Shown in pieces: positions 41,115 to 50,370 of a stretch of 64,000 nt of DNA. Below the pieces are notes generated by a model that had not been told where the DNA came from, did no database searches, and saw nothing but the letters and a program-made list of their open reading frames with translations. Source of the stretch: Paraoerskovia marina DSM 21750. Lineage in GTDB: Bacteria; Actinomycetota; Actinomycetes; Actinomycetales; Cellulomonadaceae. How positions within the stretch are numbered: position 1 is the first letter of the stretch; each line of letters starts with the position of its first letter. The stretch is from assembly GCF_000701465.1 (NCBI RefSeq), contig NZ_JNIY01000003.1, forward strand, positions 248,001-312,000, in the 5' to 3' direction. The position numbers were made by a program, and so were the translations under genes.

Positions 41115-42491
41115 ATGAGTGTTCCCCGTCGCCGACTCGTCGCTCTCTTGCTGGCTGTGGCCCTGGCGCTCGTCCCCAACGTGGTGGGCGTGGCGCTGGC
41201 AGGCCCCGCTGCGGCGGCGACCACCGTCGCGGCTCCCCTCCCGAACAAGACCTACGTGCTCTCGTCCTACTACGGGCCGCGGTGCATGCCGGTCAAGGGT
41301 GCCTCGACGTCCCACGCCGGCCAGGACATGGGTGCTGCGTCGGGGACGGACGTGCGGGCGGTGGCCGCAGGGACGGTGACACGCGCAGGCGCGATCGCCG
41401 GGTTCGGGCAGTGGGTGGTGATCGACCACACGGTCGACGGCGTGAAGTTCGCCTCGGTCTACGGTCACGTGATCGACGGCGACTCCCGGGTCCGCGTGGG
41501 CCAGAAGGTCTCCAAGGGCCAGCACATCGCGGACGTCGGTAGCTCGGGGACGTCGACCGCACCGCACCTGCACCTCGAGATCTGGAAGGGGCGGTACGGG
41601 AGCGGCGGTACGGTCACCGACCCGCTGCCGTTCCTCAAGGCGCGCGGGATCGACCTGACGACCCTGTCGTCGCGCAACTACGCGCGGACGGTTCCGTCGT
41701 CGTGCACGTACTACACGACGACGAAGGTGAACTTCCGGACCGGACCGAGCACCGCGTACGCCGTCATCGCGACGCTGGGGACGAACACCCGGCTGACCGC
41801 GAAGCCGGGCGACGGATCCGGGTCCTGGCGCAAGGTCACGGCGAACGGTCGGACCGGGTGGATGCACAAGGACTACGTGTCTCCCTCCGAGACGCCGATC
41901 GGGACGCGGTACGTGCGGATCTCGTCGTTGAACTTTCGGGCGGGGCCGAGCACGTCCTCGGCGATCATCGGGTCGTTGAGCAAGAACACGTCGGTCGCCC
42001 TGCTCGGCACGGTGAGCGACGGCTGGGTCAAGGTACGAGCCGCAGGAAAGACCGGCTACGTGTATGCCACCTACCTGTCGACGTCGACGTCGATCACGGG
42101 GTCGCCGTACCGCTTCGTCGCCGTCGACAACCTCAACTTCCGAGCGGGTCCGTCCACGTCGACGGCGGTGCTCGCGCGGCTCGCCGAGAACACGACCGTC
42201 CGGCTCGTCGAGGCGCCGGGGAGCGGCTCGTGGGTCAAGGTGACCGCCGGTGGGAAGACCGGCTACCTCTACCGGAACTACCTCCGACGAAGCCCTGAGT
42301 ACGCGTACGTCACCCTCGACCAGATGCCGATGCGCTCGGGCCCGTCGACCCGGTACTCACCGGTGATCACCCTGCCGTACGCGAAGGCGGTGCGGCCGAT
42401 CGGCACGGCGTCGAACGGCTGGATCAGGGCCGAGGCCTCGGGGAAGGCGGGGTATCTCTACACCAAGTACCTGTCGTCGTCACGGCCGTAG
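41115..42491 (+). CDS. Secreted M23 metallopeptidase with four SH3b repeats
   Basis: 458 residues. Sec signal peptide (about 1-35, ending AGPAAAATT). M23/LytM domain (about 42-170) with zinc ligands in TSHAGQDMG and APHLHLEIW, so it looks catalytically intact. Four bacterial SH3 repeats follow (about 200-260, 265-325, 330-395, 400-456), three with VNFR/LNFRAGPSTS-type starts, the last diverged (LDQMPMRSGPSTRYSP). It probably cleaves peptidoglycan cross-bridges with the SH3b units binding the wall. Confidence 0.93.
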   Translation: MSVPRRRLVALLLAVALALVPNVVGVALAGPAAAATTVAAPLPNKTYVLSSYYGPRCMPVKGASTSHAGQDMGAASGTDVRAVAAGTVTRAGAIAGFGQWVVIDHTVDGVKFASVYGHVIDGDSRVRVGQKVSKGQHIADVGSSGTSTAPHLHLEIWKGRYGSGGTVTDPLPFLKARGIDLTTLSSRNYARTVPSSCTYYTTTKVNFRTGPSTAYAVIATLGTNTRLTAKPGDGSGSWRKVTANGRTGWMHKDYVSPSETPIGTRYVRISSLNFRAGPSTSSAIIGSLSKNTSVALLGTVSDGWVKVRAAGKTGYVYATYLSTSTSITGSPYRFVAVDNLNFRAGPSTSTAVLARLAENTTVRLVEAPGSGSWVKVTAGGKTGYLYRNYLRRSPEYAYVTLDQMPMRSGPSTRYSPVITLPYAKAVRPIGTASNGWIRAEASGKAGYLYTKYLSSSRP

Positions 42492-42514
42492 CGACGTCGT
42501 GCGCGAACGCCAGG

Positions 42515-44104
42515 TCATTCGGCTGCCGCGCCGACCGCCTCGTCGATCGGCGGGCTGACGAGCCGGGCGACCACCGTGAGCGCCGCCAGGACGACGAGCA
42601 CCACGACGAGCCCGACGCCGACGTTCGCCCCGAGCGCGATCGCGACGTATCCGGACAGCGCCGCGAGCGCCGCCCCGACGGCGTAGGGGATCTGCGTCAG
42701 GACGTGCGTGATCACGTGACAGCTCGCCCCGGTGGACGACAGGATCGTGGTGTCCGAGATCGGGGAGGCGTGGTCGCCGAGCACCGCGCCGGCGAGGACG
42801 GCGCCGAGGGCGGGGATGAGCAGGTCGGGCTCGCCGACGGTGTTCATGATCCCGCCGACCAAGGGCAGGAGCAGGGCGAACGAGCCCCAGGACGTCCCGG
42901 TGGCGAAGGCCATGACGGCGGCGATCACGAACGTGAGGGGGACGAGCCAGCCGGCGCCGACCGAGGAGTCCTCGACGAGCCCGCCGAGGTACTCGCCGGT
43001 GCCGAGCTGTTCGATCAGGCCGGTGAGCATCCAGGCGGAGACGAGGATGCCGACGGCGGGGGCCATGGACCGGATGCCCTCGGCCCAGCCCCGCCCGAAC
43101 TCTCCGCCGGAGAACGACGGGTTGGGTCGGGTGTACCGCACGAAGTAGAAGATCGAGGCTCCGAGCCCGAGGATCCCGCCGGCCATCAGGGCGGCGGTGG
43201 TGTCGGTCTCGGCCAGGATGTCGACCGCCGACCAGGAGCCAGAGGCCGTGTGGCCCGTCCAGACGATGCCGCCGATCACGCCGACCACCAGCAGCAGGAA
43301 CGGCACGACGAGCGCACGCTTGGCCCCGGGCCGGTGGACCGGCAGGTCCTCGGAGAGCTCGCCGGGGATCTCGGCGGACTCGGCGAACGGCCGTCCCTCG
43401 GTGACGGCCCGCTCCTCCTCGCGCCGCATGGGCGGCAGGTCGATGCGGAACACGATGACGATCCAGACCGTCAGGGCCGCCGCGATCGCGTAGTAGTTCG
43501 ACGCCGCGGCGCCGAGGAACGCCTGGACGCTCGACATGGTCAGGGTCGAGGCGGCGATGATCGGGGCGAGGAGCCCCATGATGTACGCACCCCAGCTGGA
43601 GAACGGTGCGAGCACGGCGACGGGGGCCGACGTCGAGTCGATGATGTAGGCGAGCTTGGCCCGCGAGACGTTGTGCCGGTCCGTCACCGGTTTGGAGACC
43701 TGTCCGACGGCGAGCGCGTTGAAGTAGTCGTCGATGAAGATGACGATGCCCATGATCGCGGGCAGGAACTGTGCCCCGCGCCGGGTGTGGATGCGCTTGA
43801 CGGCCCAGTCCGCGAACGCCGTCGTGCCGCCCGACATCATGATGAACGCGGCGATGACGCCGAGCATCAGGACGAACGCGAGGATGTACACGTACCAGGT
43901 GTTGACGGCGCCGTCGGCCCAGAAGATCGCGGCGAACGACTCCCAGATCAGCCGCAGCGTCTCCGGGACGTTCCCGTCGGCGACGAGGAACGCCGCCGTG
44001 ACCACGCCTGCGCCGAGGCTGACGAGGACCTTCTTGGTGAGCACGACCAGGACGATCGCCACCACGGGGGGCAGCAGCGTCAGGACGGGGTAGGACTCGA
44101 TCAT
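42515..44104 (-). CDS. Na+/H+ antiporter NhaC-family membrane protein
   Basis: 529 residues with about twelve membrane helices. NhaC-domain markers are VIFIDDYFNALAVGQVSKPV near residue 130, DSTSAPVAVLAPFSSWG and FATGTSWGSFALLLP, and the late HASPISDTTILSSTGASC. A cytoplasmic loop near residue 230 is charged. It probably exchanges cytoplasmic Na+ (or an organic substrate) for protons; the DUF-like NhaC branch is not always an Na+ carrier. It follows purB on the same strand after 67 bp. Confidence 0.9.
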   Translation of the reverse strand: MIESYPVLTLLPPVVAIVLVVLTKKVLVSLGAGVVTAAFLVADGNVPETLRLIWESFAAIFWADGAVNTWYVYILAFVLMLGVIAAFIMMSGGTTAFADWAVKRIHTRRGAQFLPAIMGIVIFIDDYFNALAVGQVSKPVTDRHNVSRAKLAYIIDSTSAPVAVLAPFSSWGAYIMGLLAPIIAASTLTMSSVQAFLGAAASNYYAIAAALTVWIVIVFRIDLPPMRREEERAVTEGRPFAESAEIPGELSEDLPVHRPGAKRALVVPFLLLVVGVIGGIVWTGHTASGSWSAVDILAETDTTAALMAGGILGLGASIFYFVRYTRPNPSFSGGEFGRGWAEGIRSMAPAVGILVSAWMLTGLIEQLGTGEYLGGLVEDSSVGAGWLVPLTFVIAAVMAFATGTSWGSFALLLPLVGGIMNTVGEPDLLIPALGAVLAGAVLGDHASPISDTTILSSTGASCHVITHVLTQIPYAVGAALAALSGYVAIALGANVGVGLVVVLVVLAALTVVARLVSPPIDEAVGAAAE

Positions 44105-44171
44105 GGCGCACCTTCGGCTGGGGTGAGGACGACGCTAGAGGGCGCAGGCACACCCGGCATCACGAAGCAGG

Positions 44172-45647
44172 TCAGTCGAGGTACTCCTCGACGAGCCGGG
44201 CCGCGATCCCGGTGTACGCACCGGGGGTGAGCGCCTGCAGGCGCGCGGTGACGTCGTCGGGCAGCCCGAGGCCCCCGACGAACTCCCGCATCTCGGCGCC
44301 GGTCAGACGGTGCCCGCGGGTGAGGTCCTTGAGGCGCTCGTACGGGTTCTCCATGCCCGGGACGCCCGCGACGGAGGCCGCGCGCATCGCCGACTGGATC
44401 GGCTCGCCGAGCACCTCCCAGTTGGCGTCGAGGTCCTCGGCGAGCAGGGCCTCGTTGACCGCGAGCGCCGTCAGGCCGCGCGAGACGTTGTCGATCGCGA
44501 GCTGGGAGTGCCCGAACGCGGGGCCGATGTTGCGCTGCGTGGTCGAGTCGGTGAGGTCGCGCTGCAGGCGGCTGGTGACGAGCGTCGCGGCGAGGGTGTC
44601 GAGCAGCGAGCAGCTGATCTCGAGGTTGGCCTCGGCGTTCTCGAACCGGATCGGGTTGACCTTGTGCGGCATGGTCGACGAACCGGTGGCGCCCGCGACG
44701 GGGATCTGCGTGAAGAACCCGAGGGAGATGTAGGTCCACACGTCGGTGGCGAGGTTGTGCAGGATCCGGTTGAAGCGCGCGACGTCGGAGTAGACCTCTG
44801 CCTGCCAGTCGTGGGACTCGATCTGCGTGGTCAGCGGGTTCCACGTCAGGCCCAGGCCCTCGACGAACGCCCGCGAGACCGCGGGCCAGTCCACGCCCGG
44901 GACGGCGACGACGTGGGCGCCGTACGTCCCGGTCGCGCCGTTGAGCTTGCCCAGGTACTCGGCGCCGGCGATCCGGCGCAGCTGGCGGCGCAGGCGGTGC
45001 GCGAGGACGGCCAGCTCCTTGCCGATGGTCGACGGCGTCGCGGGCTGGCCGTGCGTGCGGCTGAGCAGCGGGACGGCGGCGTGCTCGCGCCCCATGTCCG
45101 CGACCTGGTCGGCGAGCGCCGTGGCGGCGGGCAGCCAGACGTTCACGACGGCGCCCTGGACCATCAGCGCATAGCTGAGGTTGTTGACGTCCTCGCTCGT
45201 GCACGCGAAGTGGACGAGCTCGCCCACCCCAGGCAGCACCGTCTCGCCGAGGGCGTCGGGCGCGGCGACCAGGCGGCGCTTGATGAAGTACTCGACGGCC
45301 TTGACGTCGTGCACCGTCGTGCGCTCGATCTCCTTGAGCTCGGCGATCCCGTCGGCGTCGAAGTCCGTGACGATCGCACGCAGGTACGCGCGCTCGGCGT
45401 CGCTCAGCCCGGGAGCGCCGGGAACGACGGGCCCGTCCGTGACGCCCTCGACGCCGTCGCACAGCGTGATCAGCCACTCGACCTCGACGTGCAGGCGCTC
45501 GCGGTTGAGCGCGGCCTCGCTGAGGTGGTCCACGAGAGGCGCGACGGCGCCGCGGTAGCGGCCGTCGAGCGGCCCCAGGGCGATCGCGGGGGAGACGTCG
45601 GCGAGGGACGTGCGGGCGGTCGGTGTCTGCGCAGTGTTGTCGGCCAC
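44172..45647 (-). CDS. purB: Adenylosuccinate lyase
   Basis: 491 residues of the fumarase/aspartase superfamily, matching the longer proteobacterial/actinobacterial PurB type (IALGPLDGRY near the N-terminus). Signature GSSTMPHKVNPIRFEN with the flexible catalytic serine loop is intact. FACTSEDVNNLSYALM and LLSRTHGQPATPSTIGKE are other active-site segments. It acts twice in purine synthesis, on SAICAR and on adenylosuccinate. It is divergent from the UvrA-like gene. Confidence 0.97.
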   Translation of the reverse strand: MADNTAQTPTARTSLADVSPAIALGPLDGRYRGAVAPLVDHLSEAALNRERLHVEVEWLITLCDGVEGVTDGPVVPGAPGLSDAERAYLRAIVTDFDADGIAELKEIERTTVHDVKAVEYFIKRRLVAAPDALGETVLPGVGELVHFACTSEDVNNLSYALMVQGAVVNVWLPAATALADQVADMGREHAAVPLLSRTHGQPATPSTIGKELAVLAHRLRRQLRRIAGAEYLGKLNGATGTYGAHVVAVPGVDWPAVSRAFVEGLGLTWNPLTTQIESHDWQAEVYSDVARFNRILHNLATDVWTYISLGFFTQIPVAGATGSSTMPHKVNPIRFENAEANLEISCSLLDTLAATLVTSRLQRDLTDSTTQRNIGPAFGHSQLAIDNVSRGLTALAVNEALLAEDLDANWEVLGEPIQSAMRAASVAGVPGMENPYERLKDLTRGHRLTGAEMREFVGGLGLPDDVTARLQALTPGAYTGIAARLVEEYLD

Positions 45648-45744
45648 GGCGCCGATTCTCCCACGACGGCGCGGTCCTTCGGCAGTCCGTCTGCCGGACG
45701 TGGTGCCGGGGTGGGCCGAGGACGGCGTCGGATACGTTGGAGCG

Positions 45745-48213
45745 GTGGTAGACGCCGGAAGACCAGGGTTCGTTCAGGTACGAGGCGCGACGGAGAACAA
45801 CCTGCGCGGCGTGGACGTGGACGTCCCGCGTGACGCGCTCGTCGCGTTCACGGGGGTCTCGGGCTCCGGCAAGTCGTCGCTGGCGTTCGGCACGCTGTAC
45901 GCGGAGGCGCAGCGTCGGTACTTCGAGTCGGTCGCGCCGTACGCCCGCCGTCTGCTGCAGCAGGTCGGTGCCCCGCACGTCACCGAGATCACGGGGCTGC
46001 CGCCCGCGGTCGCTCTCCAGCAGCGGCGCGGGGCGCCGAGCTCGCGCTCGACCGTCGGCACCATCACGACGCTCTCGAACCTCGTGCGGATGCTCTACTC
46101 CCGTGCCGGCACGTACCCCGCGGGAGCGGTACGCCTGGGCGCCGAGGCGTTCTCGCCCAACACCGCCGTCGGGGCCTGTCCCCGGTGCGACGGGCTGGGC
46201 ACGGTGCACGACGTCACGGTCGACCTGATGGTCCCGGACCCGACCCTGAGCATCCGTGAGGGGGCCGTCGCGGCGTGGCCCGGAGCCTGGCAGGGGTCGA
46301 ACCTGCGACGCGTCCTGACGGGCCTGGGCGTCGACGTCGACGTGCCGTGGCACACCCTGAGCCCCGAGGACCGTGAGTGGATCCTGTTCACCGAGGAGCA
46401 GCCGACGGTCTTCGTCGAGTCGAAGAACGACCGGCTCGACCGCGGGTACAAGGGGAGGTTCACGAGCGCTCGCAGGCACGTCATGCACGTGCTGACGGAC
46501 TCGAAGAGCCAGACGATGCGGGACAAGGCGCTCCGGTTCACCGAGAGCGCGGCGTGCACCGCCTGCGAGGGGAGCGGTCTGCGGGCCGACGCGCTGGACG
46601 TGACGGTCGCGGGTCGGACGATCGCCGCCGTCAACGCGATGGCCCTCTCCGAGGTCGCCGACCTCCTGCGCCCGCTTGCCGAGCAGACCGCCGTCACCTC
46701 GGGTGTCTCCGCGGCGTCGTCCGGCGAGACGACCGAGGTGGCCGTCCGGATCTCGGCCGACCTGCTCGCGCGGATCGACGTGCTGCTCGGCCTCGGGCTC
46801 GGGTACCTGAGCCTCGGGCGGCGCTCGACCACCCTCTCGCCGGGGGAGGCGCAGCGACTCAGGATCGCCACGCAGCTGAGGTCCGGTCTCTTCGGCGTCG
46901 TCTACGTCCTCGACGAGCCGTCCGCCGGCCTGCACCCCGCCGACGCCGCGCCGCTCCTCGACGTCCTGGACCGGCTCAAGGCGTCCGGCAACTCCCTCTT
47001 CGTCGTCGAGCACGACATGGACGTGGTGCGCCGGGCCGACTGGGTCGTCGACATCGGTCCGGGCGCGGGGGCCGGTGGCGGGCGCGTCCTCTACAGCGGC
47101 CCGGTGGCGGGTCTGGAGCAGGTCGAGGAGTCGCTCACCGGCCGGCACCTGTTCGGGCGTGCGGAGGCGCCCGCGCGTGAGCCGCGGAGGCCCGACGACT
47201 GGCTCCGGCTCACCGGTGTCTCGCGGCACAACCTGCACGACCTGTCGGTCGACGTACCGCTCGGCGTCCTGACCGCGGTCACGGGCGTCTCCGGCTCCGG
47301 GAAGTCGACGCTGGTCAGCCAGGTGCTCGCCGAGGTCGTGCGTCGTGCCCTCGGTGCGAGCCCGCAGGACGACGAGGATCCGCTTGAGGTGCAGGTCGCG
47401 GACGTCGGCGGGCTGGAGGCGTTCAGCCGCCTGGTCCGCGTCGACCAGCGTCCCATCGGGCGTACCCCGCGCTCGACCCTCGCCACGTACACGGGGATGT
47501 TCGACGTCGTCCGCCGCCTCTTCGCGGACACGGACGAGGCCAGGGCGCGCGGCTGGGCGCCCGGCCGGTTCTCCTTCAACGTCGAGGCCGGGCGGTGCCC
47601 CACGTGCCAGGGCGAGGGGTTCGTCGAGGTCGAGCTGCTCTTCCTGCCCGGCACCTACGGCCCGTGCCCCACCTGCGACGGCGCCCGCTACAACCCCCAG
47701 ACGCTGGAGGTGTCCTGGAACGGCAAGAACGTCGCCGAGGTCCTCGCCCTCTCGGTGGACGACGCCGCGGAGTTCTTCGCCGGCGTTCCCGGAGCCGCGC
47801 GCAGCCTCCAGACCCTCCGGGACGTGGGTCTCGGATACCTGCGGCTGGGACAGCCCGCCACGGAGCTCAGCGGCGGGGAGGCACAGCGCATCAAGATCGC
47901 CACCGAGCTGCAGCGCGCCCGGCGCGGCCACACGCTCTACCTCCTCGACGAGCCGACCTCCGGGCTGCACCCGGCCGACGTCGCCCTCCTGATGCGCCAG
48001 CTCCACGCGCTCGTCGACGCCGGCAACACCGTCGTGGTGGTCGAGCACGACCTCGACGCGATCGCCTCGGCCGACCGCGTGATCGACCTCGGTCCCGGGG
48101 GCGGCGACCGCGGGGGCTCGGTGGTCGCGACAGGGACGCCCGCGCAGGTCGCCGCCGATCCCCGCAGCGTCACCGGGCCGTACCTCGCCGCGCGTCGACC
48201 GACGCGCACCTGA
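45745..48213 (+). CDS. UvrA-like ABC ATPase (short class II UvrA / drug-resistance type)
   Basis: 822 residues from GTG 45745, with TACGTT ending exactly six bases upstream (leaderless). Two ABC ATPase halves: Walker A motifs GVSGSGKSSLAFG and GVSGSGKSTLVSQ, ABC signatures LSPGEAQRLRIATQL and LSGGEAQRIKIATEL, Walker B VLDEPSAGLHPAD and LLDEPTSGLHPAD. Zinc-finger pairs CPRC.../CTAC and CPTC.../CPTC are present. It is shorter than canonical UvrA (about 950), and the insert that binds UvrB appears missing. Such UvrA2 proteins relate to DrrC and tolerance of DNA-binding drugs. Confidence 0.92.
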   Translation: MVDAGRPGFVQVRGATENNLRGVDVDVPRDALVAFTGVSGSGKSSLAFGTLYAEAQRRYFESVAPYARRLLQQVGAPHVTEITGLPPAVALQQRRGAPSSRSTVGTITTLSNLVRMLYSRAGTYPAGAVRLGAEAFSPNTAVGACPRCDGLGTVHDVTVDLMVPDPTLSIREGAVAAWPGAWQGSNLRRVLTGLGVDVDVPWHTLSPEDREWILFTEEQPTVFVESKNDRLDRGYKGRFTSARRHVMHVLTDSKSQTMRDKALRFTESAACTACEGSGLRADALDVTVAGRTIAAVNAMALSEVADLLRPLAEQTAVTSGVSAASSGETTEVAVRISADLLARIDVLLGLGLGYLSLGRRSTTLSPGEAQRLRIATQLRSGLFGVVYVLDEPSAGLHPADAAPLLDVLDRLKASGNSLFVVEHDMDVVRRADWVVDIGPGAGAGGGRVLYSGPVAGLEQVEESLTGRHLFGRAEAPAREPRRPDDWLRLTGVSRHNLHDLSVDVPLGVLTAVTGVSGSGKSTLVSQVLAEVVRRALGASPQDDEDPLEVQVADVGGLEAFSRLVRVDQRPIGRTPRSTLATYTGMFDVVRRLFADTDEARARGWAPGRFSFNVEAGRCPTCQGEGFVEVELLFLPGTYGPCPTCDGARYNPQTLEVSWNGKNVAEVLALSVDDAAEFFAGVPGAARSLQTLRDVGLGYLRLGQPATELSGGEAQRIKIATELQRARRGHTLYLLDEPTSGLHPADVALLMRQLHALVDAGNTVVVVEHDLDAIASADRVIDLGPGGGDRGGSVVATGTPAQVAADPRSVTGPYLAARRPTRT

Positions 48214-48335
48214 CCGGCGCTCGTCGGGATCCTCGGGCGCTCCCTCCGTCCACAGCCACCCCGCCGCGGGACGTGTCCACCGACCCGTGACGCCGGGGCG
48301 TCGGGCGCACGACGGAGGTCCTAGCGTCGGCGGGC

Positions 48336-48566
48336 ATGGACGACTTCTCGGGGGCCGCGGTCCCCTCCGCGGCACTGGCCGCCGTCGCGCTCGGCCTCGC
48401 CGACGTCGCATCGAGTCTCGACGGCGTCGGTGGCGCCGGCGGCTGGGAGGGGCGGTCGGGTACGGCGTGCCGTGACGAGACGACGGCGCTCGCGGCCCGG
48501 GCGCGAGCGCTCGCCGCCGCCGTCGACGCGCTGGCCGCCCGGGCACGGGGCCTGGAGGTCGGGTGA
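48336..48566 (+). CDS. Small WXG-like helical protein, coupled to the alpha/beta hydrolase
   Basis: 76 residues. An Ala-rich helix (about 9-29) is followed by a Gly-rich turn with W37-E-G39, then a second helix (about 46-74). This helix-WXG-helix plan resembles ESX/WXG100 secreted proteins, though it is shorter than the usual 100 residues. Its stop codon overlaps the hydrolase start (GTGA), so both are made together. No type VII secretion component is nearby, so secretion is a guess. It may be a chaperone or targeting partner of the hydrolase (inference). Confidence 0.6.
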   Translation: MDDFSGAAVPSAALAAVALGLADVASSLDGVGGAGGWEGRSGTACRDETTALAARARALAAAVDALAARARGLEVG

Positions 48567-49891
48567 GCGACCTGCTCGTCGACACGTGCCGGATCCGTTC
48601 CGACGCCGACCGTGTGCGAGACCTGGCTGCGACGGTCGACGGCATGGTCGCGCCGCTCGTCACCGCCGCCGTGAGCCTCCGGTCGACGCCGTGGGGCGGG
48701 CTGGGCGCCTGGGACGAACCCTTCCTCGCCGTCCGCGCCGCCCAGGTTGCCGGTGACGTCGAGGCCGCGACCGGCCTGGTGCGACTCCTCGCGGACGACC
48801 TCGCCGCGTTGGCGGGTGACGCCGACGCGGCTGCCGGCGAGTTCGAGGCCGCCGACGCCGGGCTCGCGGTCGACCTGCGCTCGGCGATGGTCTGGACGGC
48901 GCCCGTGCACGAGCCGTTCGTCGGCAGCCTGGCGCTCACCGTCGCCGGTCCGCACGTCCCGGGGCTGCCGGGAGGACTCGCCGCGATCTTCGGTGCGGGC
49001 GGCTCGGTCGGCGGCGCCGTCGGCTCGGTCGCGGACTCGCTCGCACGCGTGACCGGGCGCCGCCGCCGCGCCTATGCGGACGACCCTCGGGTCGAGGTCG
49101 TCGAGCGTGACGTGCTGCCGGCGCCCCGCACGGCCGTGGAGGCGCTGCACGGTGTCCAGGGGGTCTCGGAGGAGCAGCGCGGTGCGTCCCTGGTCGTGGT
49201 CCAGGAGCTGCGCGCGGCCGGCGGGTCGTCGCGGTGGCTCGTCTCGGTGCCCGGCACCAACACGTACTCCGCGTCCACCTTCGGGTGGCACCAGAACTTC
49301 GAGCTCATGTCCGCCGACGCGGCGGAGCGAGAGTCGGCGGACAGCGTGGTCGTGATCCGTGAGGCGATGGATCGCGCCGGGGTCGGCCCGCAGGACGACG
49401 TGATGCTCGTCGGGCACTCCCAGGGAGGGCTCGCAGCCGCCGTCGTCGCGGCGTCCGACCCGCGCGTGACGCGGCTGGTGACCGCGGGGTCGCCGGTGGC
49501 CGGGCACCGGCTCCCGGAGCGGGTGCGGTCCCTCCACGTCGAGGTGCCGGGCGAGATCGTCACCGCGCTCGACGGGCGGCGGAACCCGGCGACCCCGGGG
49601 CGGGTGACGGTGGGTGGCACCGCCGACCTGACGGTGGGTGCGGCGTCGGACGTCATTCCCCACGGCGTCGGGTATCACGCGGCAGCGCTCGAGGCGGCCC
49701 TGGCCGACGGGCGGCGGGACGACGAGACGAGCGTCGCGCTCAGGACGGTCGACGCCGAGATCGAGGACTTCCTCGACGCCGACCTCGTGGGCCAGACCGT
49801 GATCGAGAGCCGACTCGTCCAGGAGGAGCACCCCGCTGAGCCCACGGACGAACCACGCGACCCGCCACGGGAGCCGGGGACGGCTCCGTGA
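48563..49891 (+). CDS. Alpha/beta hydrolase with WXG-like N-terminal helical domain
   Basis: 442 residues from GTG 48563. N-terminal helical region (about 1-110) contains TPWGGLGAWDEPF, another W-x-G turn between helices, as in LXG/WXG toxins and ESX substrates. A glycine-rich segment follows (about 125-160). The C-terminal hydrolase fold (about 175-400) has the nucleophile elbow VGHSQGGLAAA with Ser near residue 290 and a His candidate in DVIPHGVGYHAAA. No classical signal peptide. Possible cell-envelope lipase or esterase, or exported effector; substrate unknown. Confidence 0.7.
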   Translation: MSDLLVDTCRIRSDADRVRDLAATVDGMVAPLVTAAVSLRSTPWGGLGAWDEPFLAVRAAQVAGDVEAATGLVRLLADDLAALAGDADAAAGEFEAADAGLAVDLRSAMVWTAPVHEPFVGSLALTVAGPHVPGLPGGLAAIFGAGGSVGGAVGSVADSLARVTGRRRRAYADDPRVEVVERDVLPAPRTAVEALHGVQGVSEEQRGASLVVVQELRAAGGSSRWLVSVPGTNTYSASTFGWHQNFELMSADAAERESADSVVVIREAMDRAGVGPQDDVMLVGHSQGGLAAAVVAASDPRVTRLVTAGSPVAGHRLPERVRSLHVEVPGEIVTALDGRRNPATPGRVTVGGTADLTVGAASDVIPHGVGYHAAALEAALADGRRDDETSVALRTVDAEIEDFLDADLVGQTVIESRLVQEEHPAEPTDEPRDPPREPGTAP

Positions 49892-49912
49892 CGGGTCGCG
49901 GGAGGAACGGGG

Positions 49913-50302
49913 TCAGCGGCTCTGGTCGCCCGGGACCACGGCGTTGATGACCGCGTTGACGACGGCGAGGATCAGCGCGATCCACACGGCCCACCAGAAC
50001 CCGCCCTCGAGCCGGATTCCCCACTCCGTCGCCTCGGTGATCCACGCTGTCAGCATCAGCATCAGGGCGTTGATCACGAGGTGGAAGAGCCCGAGCGTGA
50101 GGATGTACAGCGGGATCGAGATGAACTGCAGGATCGGCTTGACGATCGAGTTGACCAGGGTGAACAGCAGGGAGACGGCGAGCAGGATCACGATGGTGGC
50201 GCCTGCCGAGTCGCCGCCGACGATGAAGAGGTGGTCGTCGAGGACCAGGCTCGTCAGCCACAGCGCGAGCGCCGTGACGAGGACGCGGACGATGAAGTTC
50301 AT
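49913..50302 (-). CDS. Phage-holin-like family IV small membrane protein
   Basis: 129 residues from ATG 50302; an upstream GTG would overlap hisC. Four membrane helices with FTLVNSIVKPILQFISIPLY and GLFHLVINALMLMLTAWI. These match the Mycobacterial 4TMS holin superfamily IV (PF04020), which is widely chromosomal and not a sign of prophage. Its role is unknown; family members are linked to membrane stress. It is divergent from hisC. Confidence 0.85.
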   Translation of the reverse strand: MNFIVRVLVTALALWLTSLVLDDHLFIVGGDSAGATIVILLAVSLLFTLVNSIVKPILQFISIPLYILTLGLFHLVINALMLMLTAWITEATEWGIRLEGGFWWAVWIALILAVVNAVINAVVPGDQSR

Positions 50303-50370
50303 GCGCCCATCAAACCAGAGCGGTCTGTGCGCGTGGTCGGGATCCGGCCCGTGCGTGGCATCCTGATCGG

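Noticed and set aside
45745-48213. Housekeeping uvrA
   Set aside because: At 822 residues it is too short and lacks the UvrB-binding insertion expected of canonical UvrA.
44101-48939. 1612-codon open frame on the minus strand
   Set aside because: It overlaps purB and the UvrA-like gene in the wrong frame or strand and has no recognisable domain.
49913-50302. Prophage remnant because of the holin-like gene
   Set aside because: This holin superfamily IV protein is a common single chromosomal gene in actinobacteria and no other phage gene is near.
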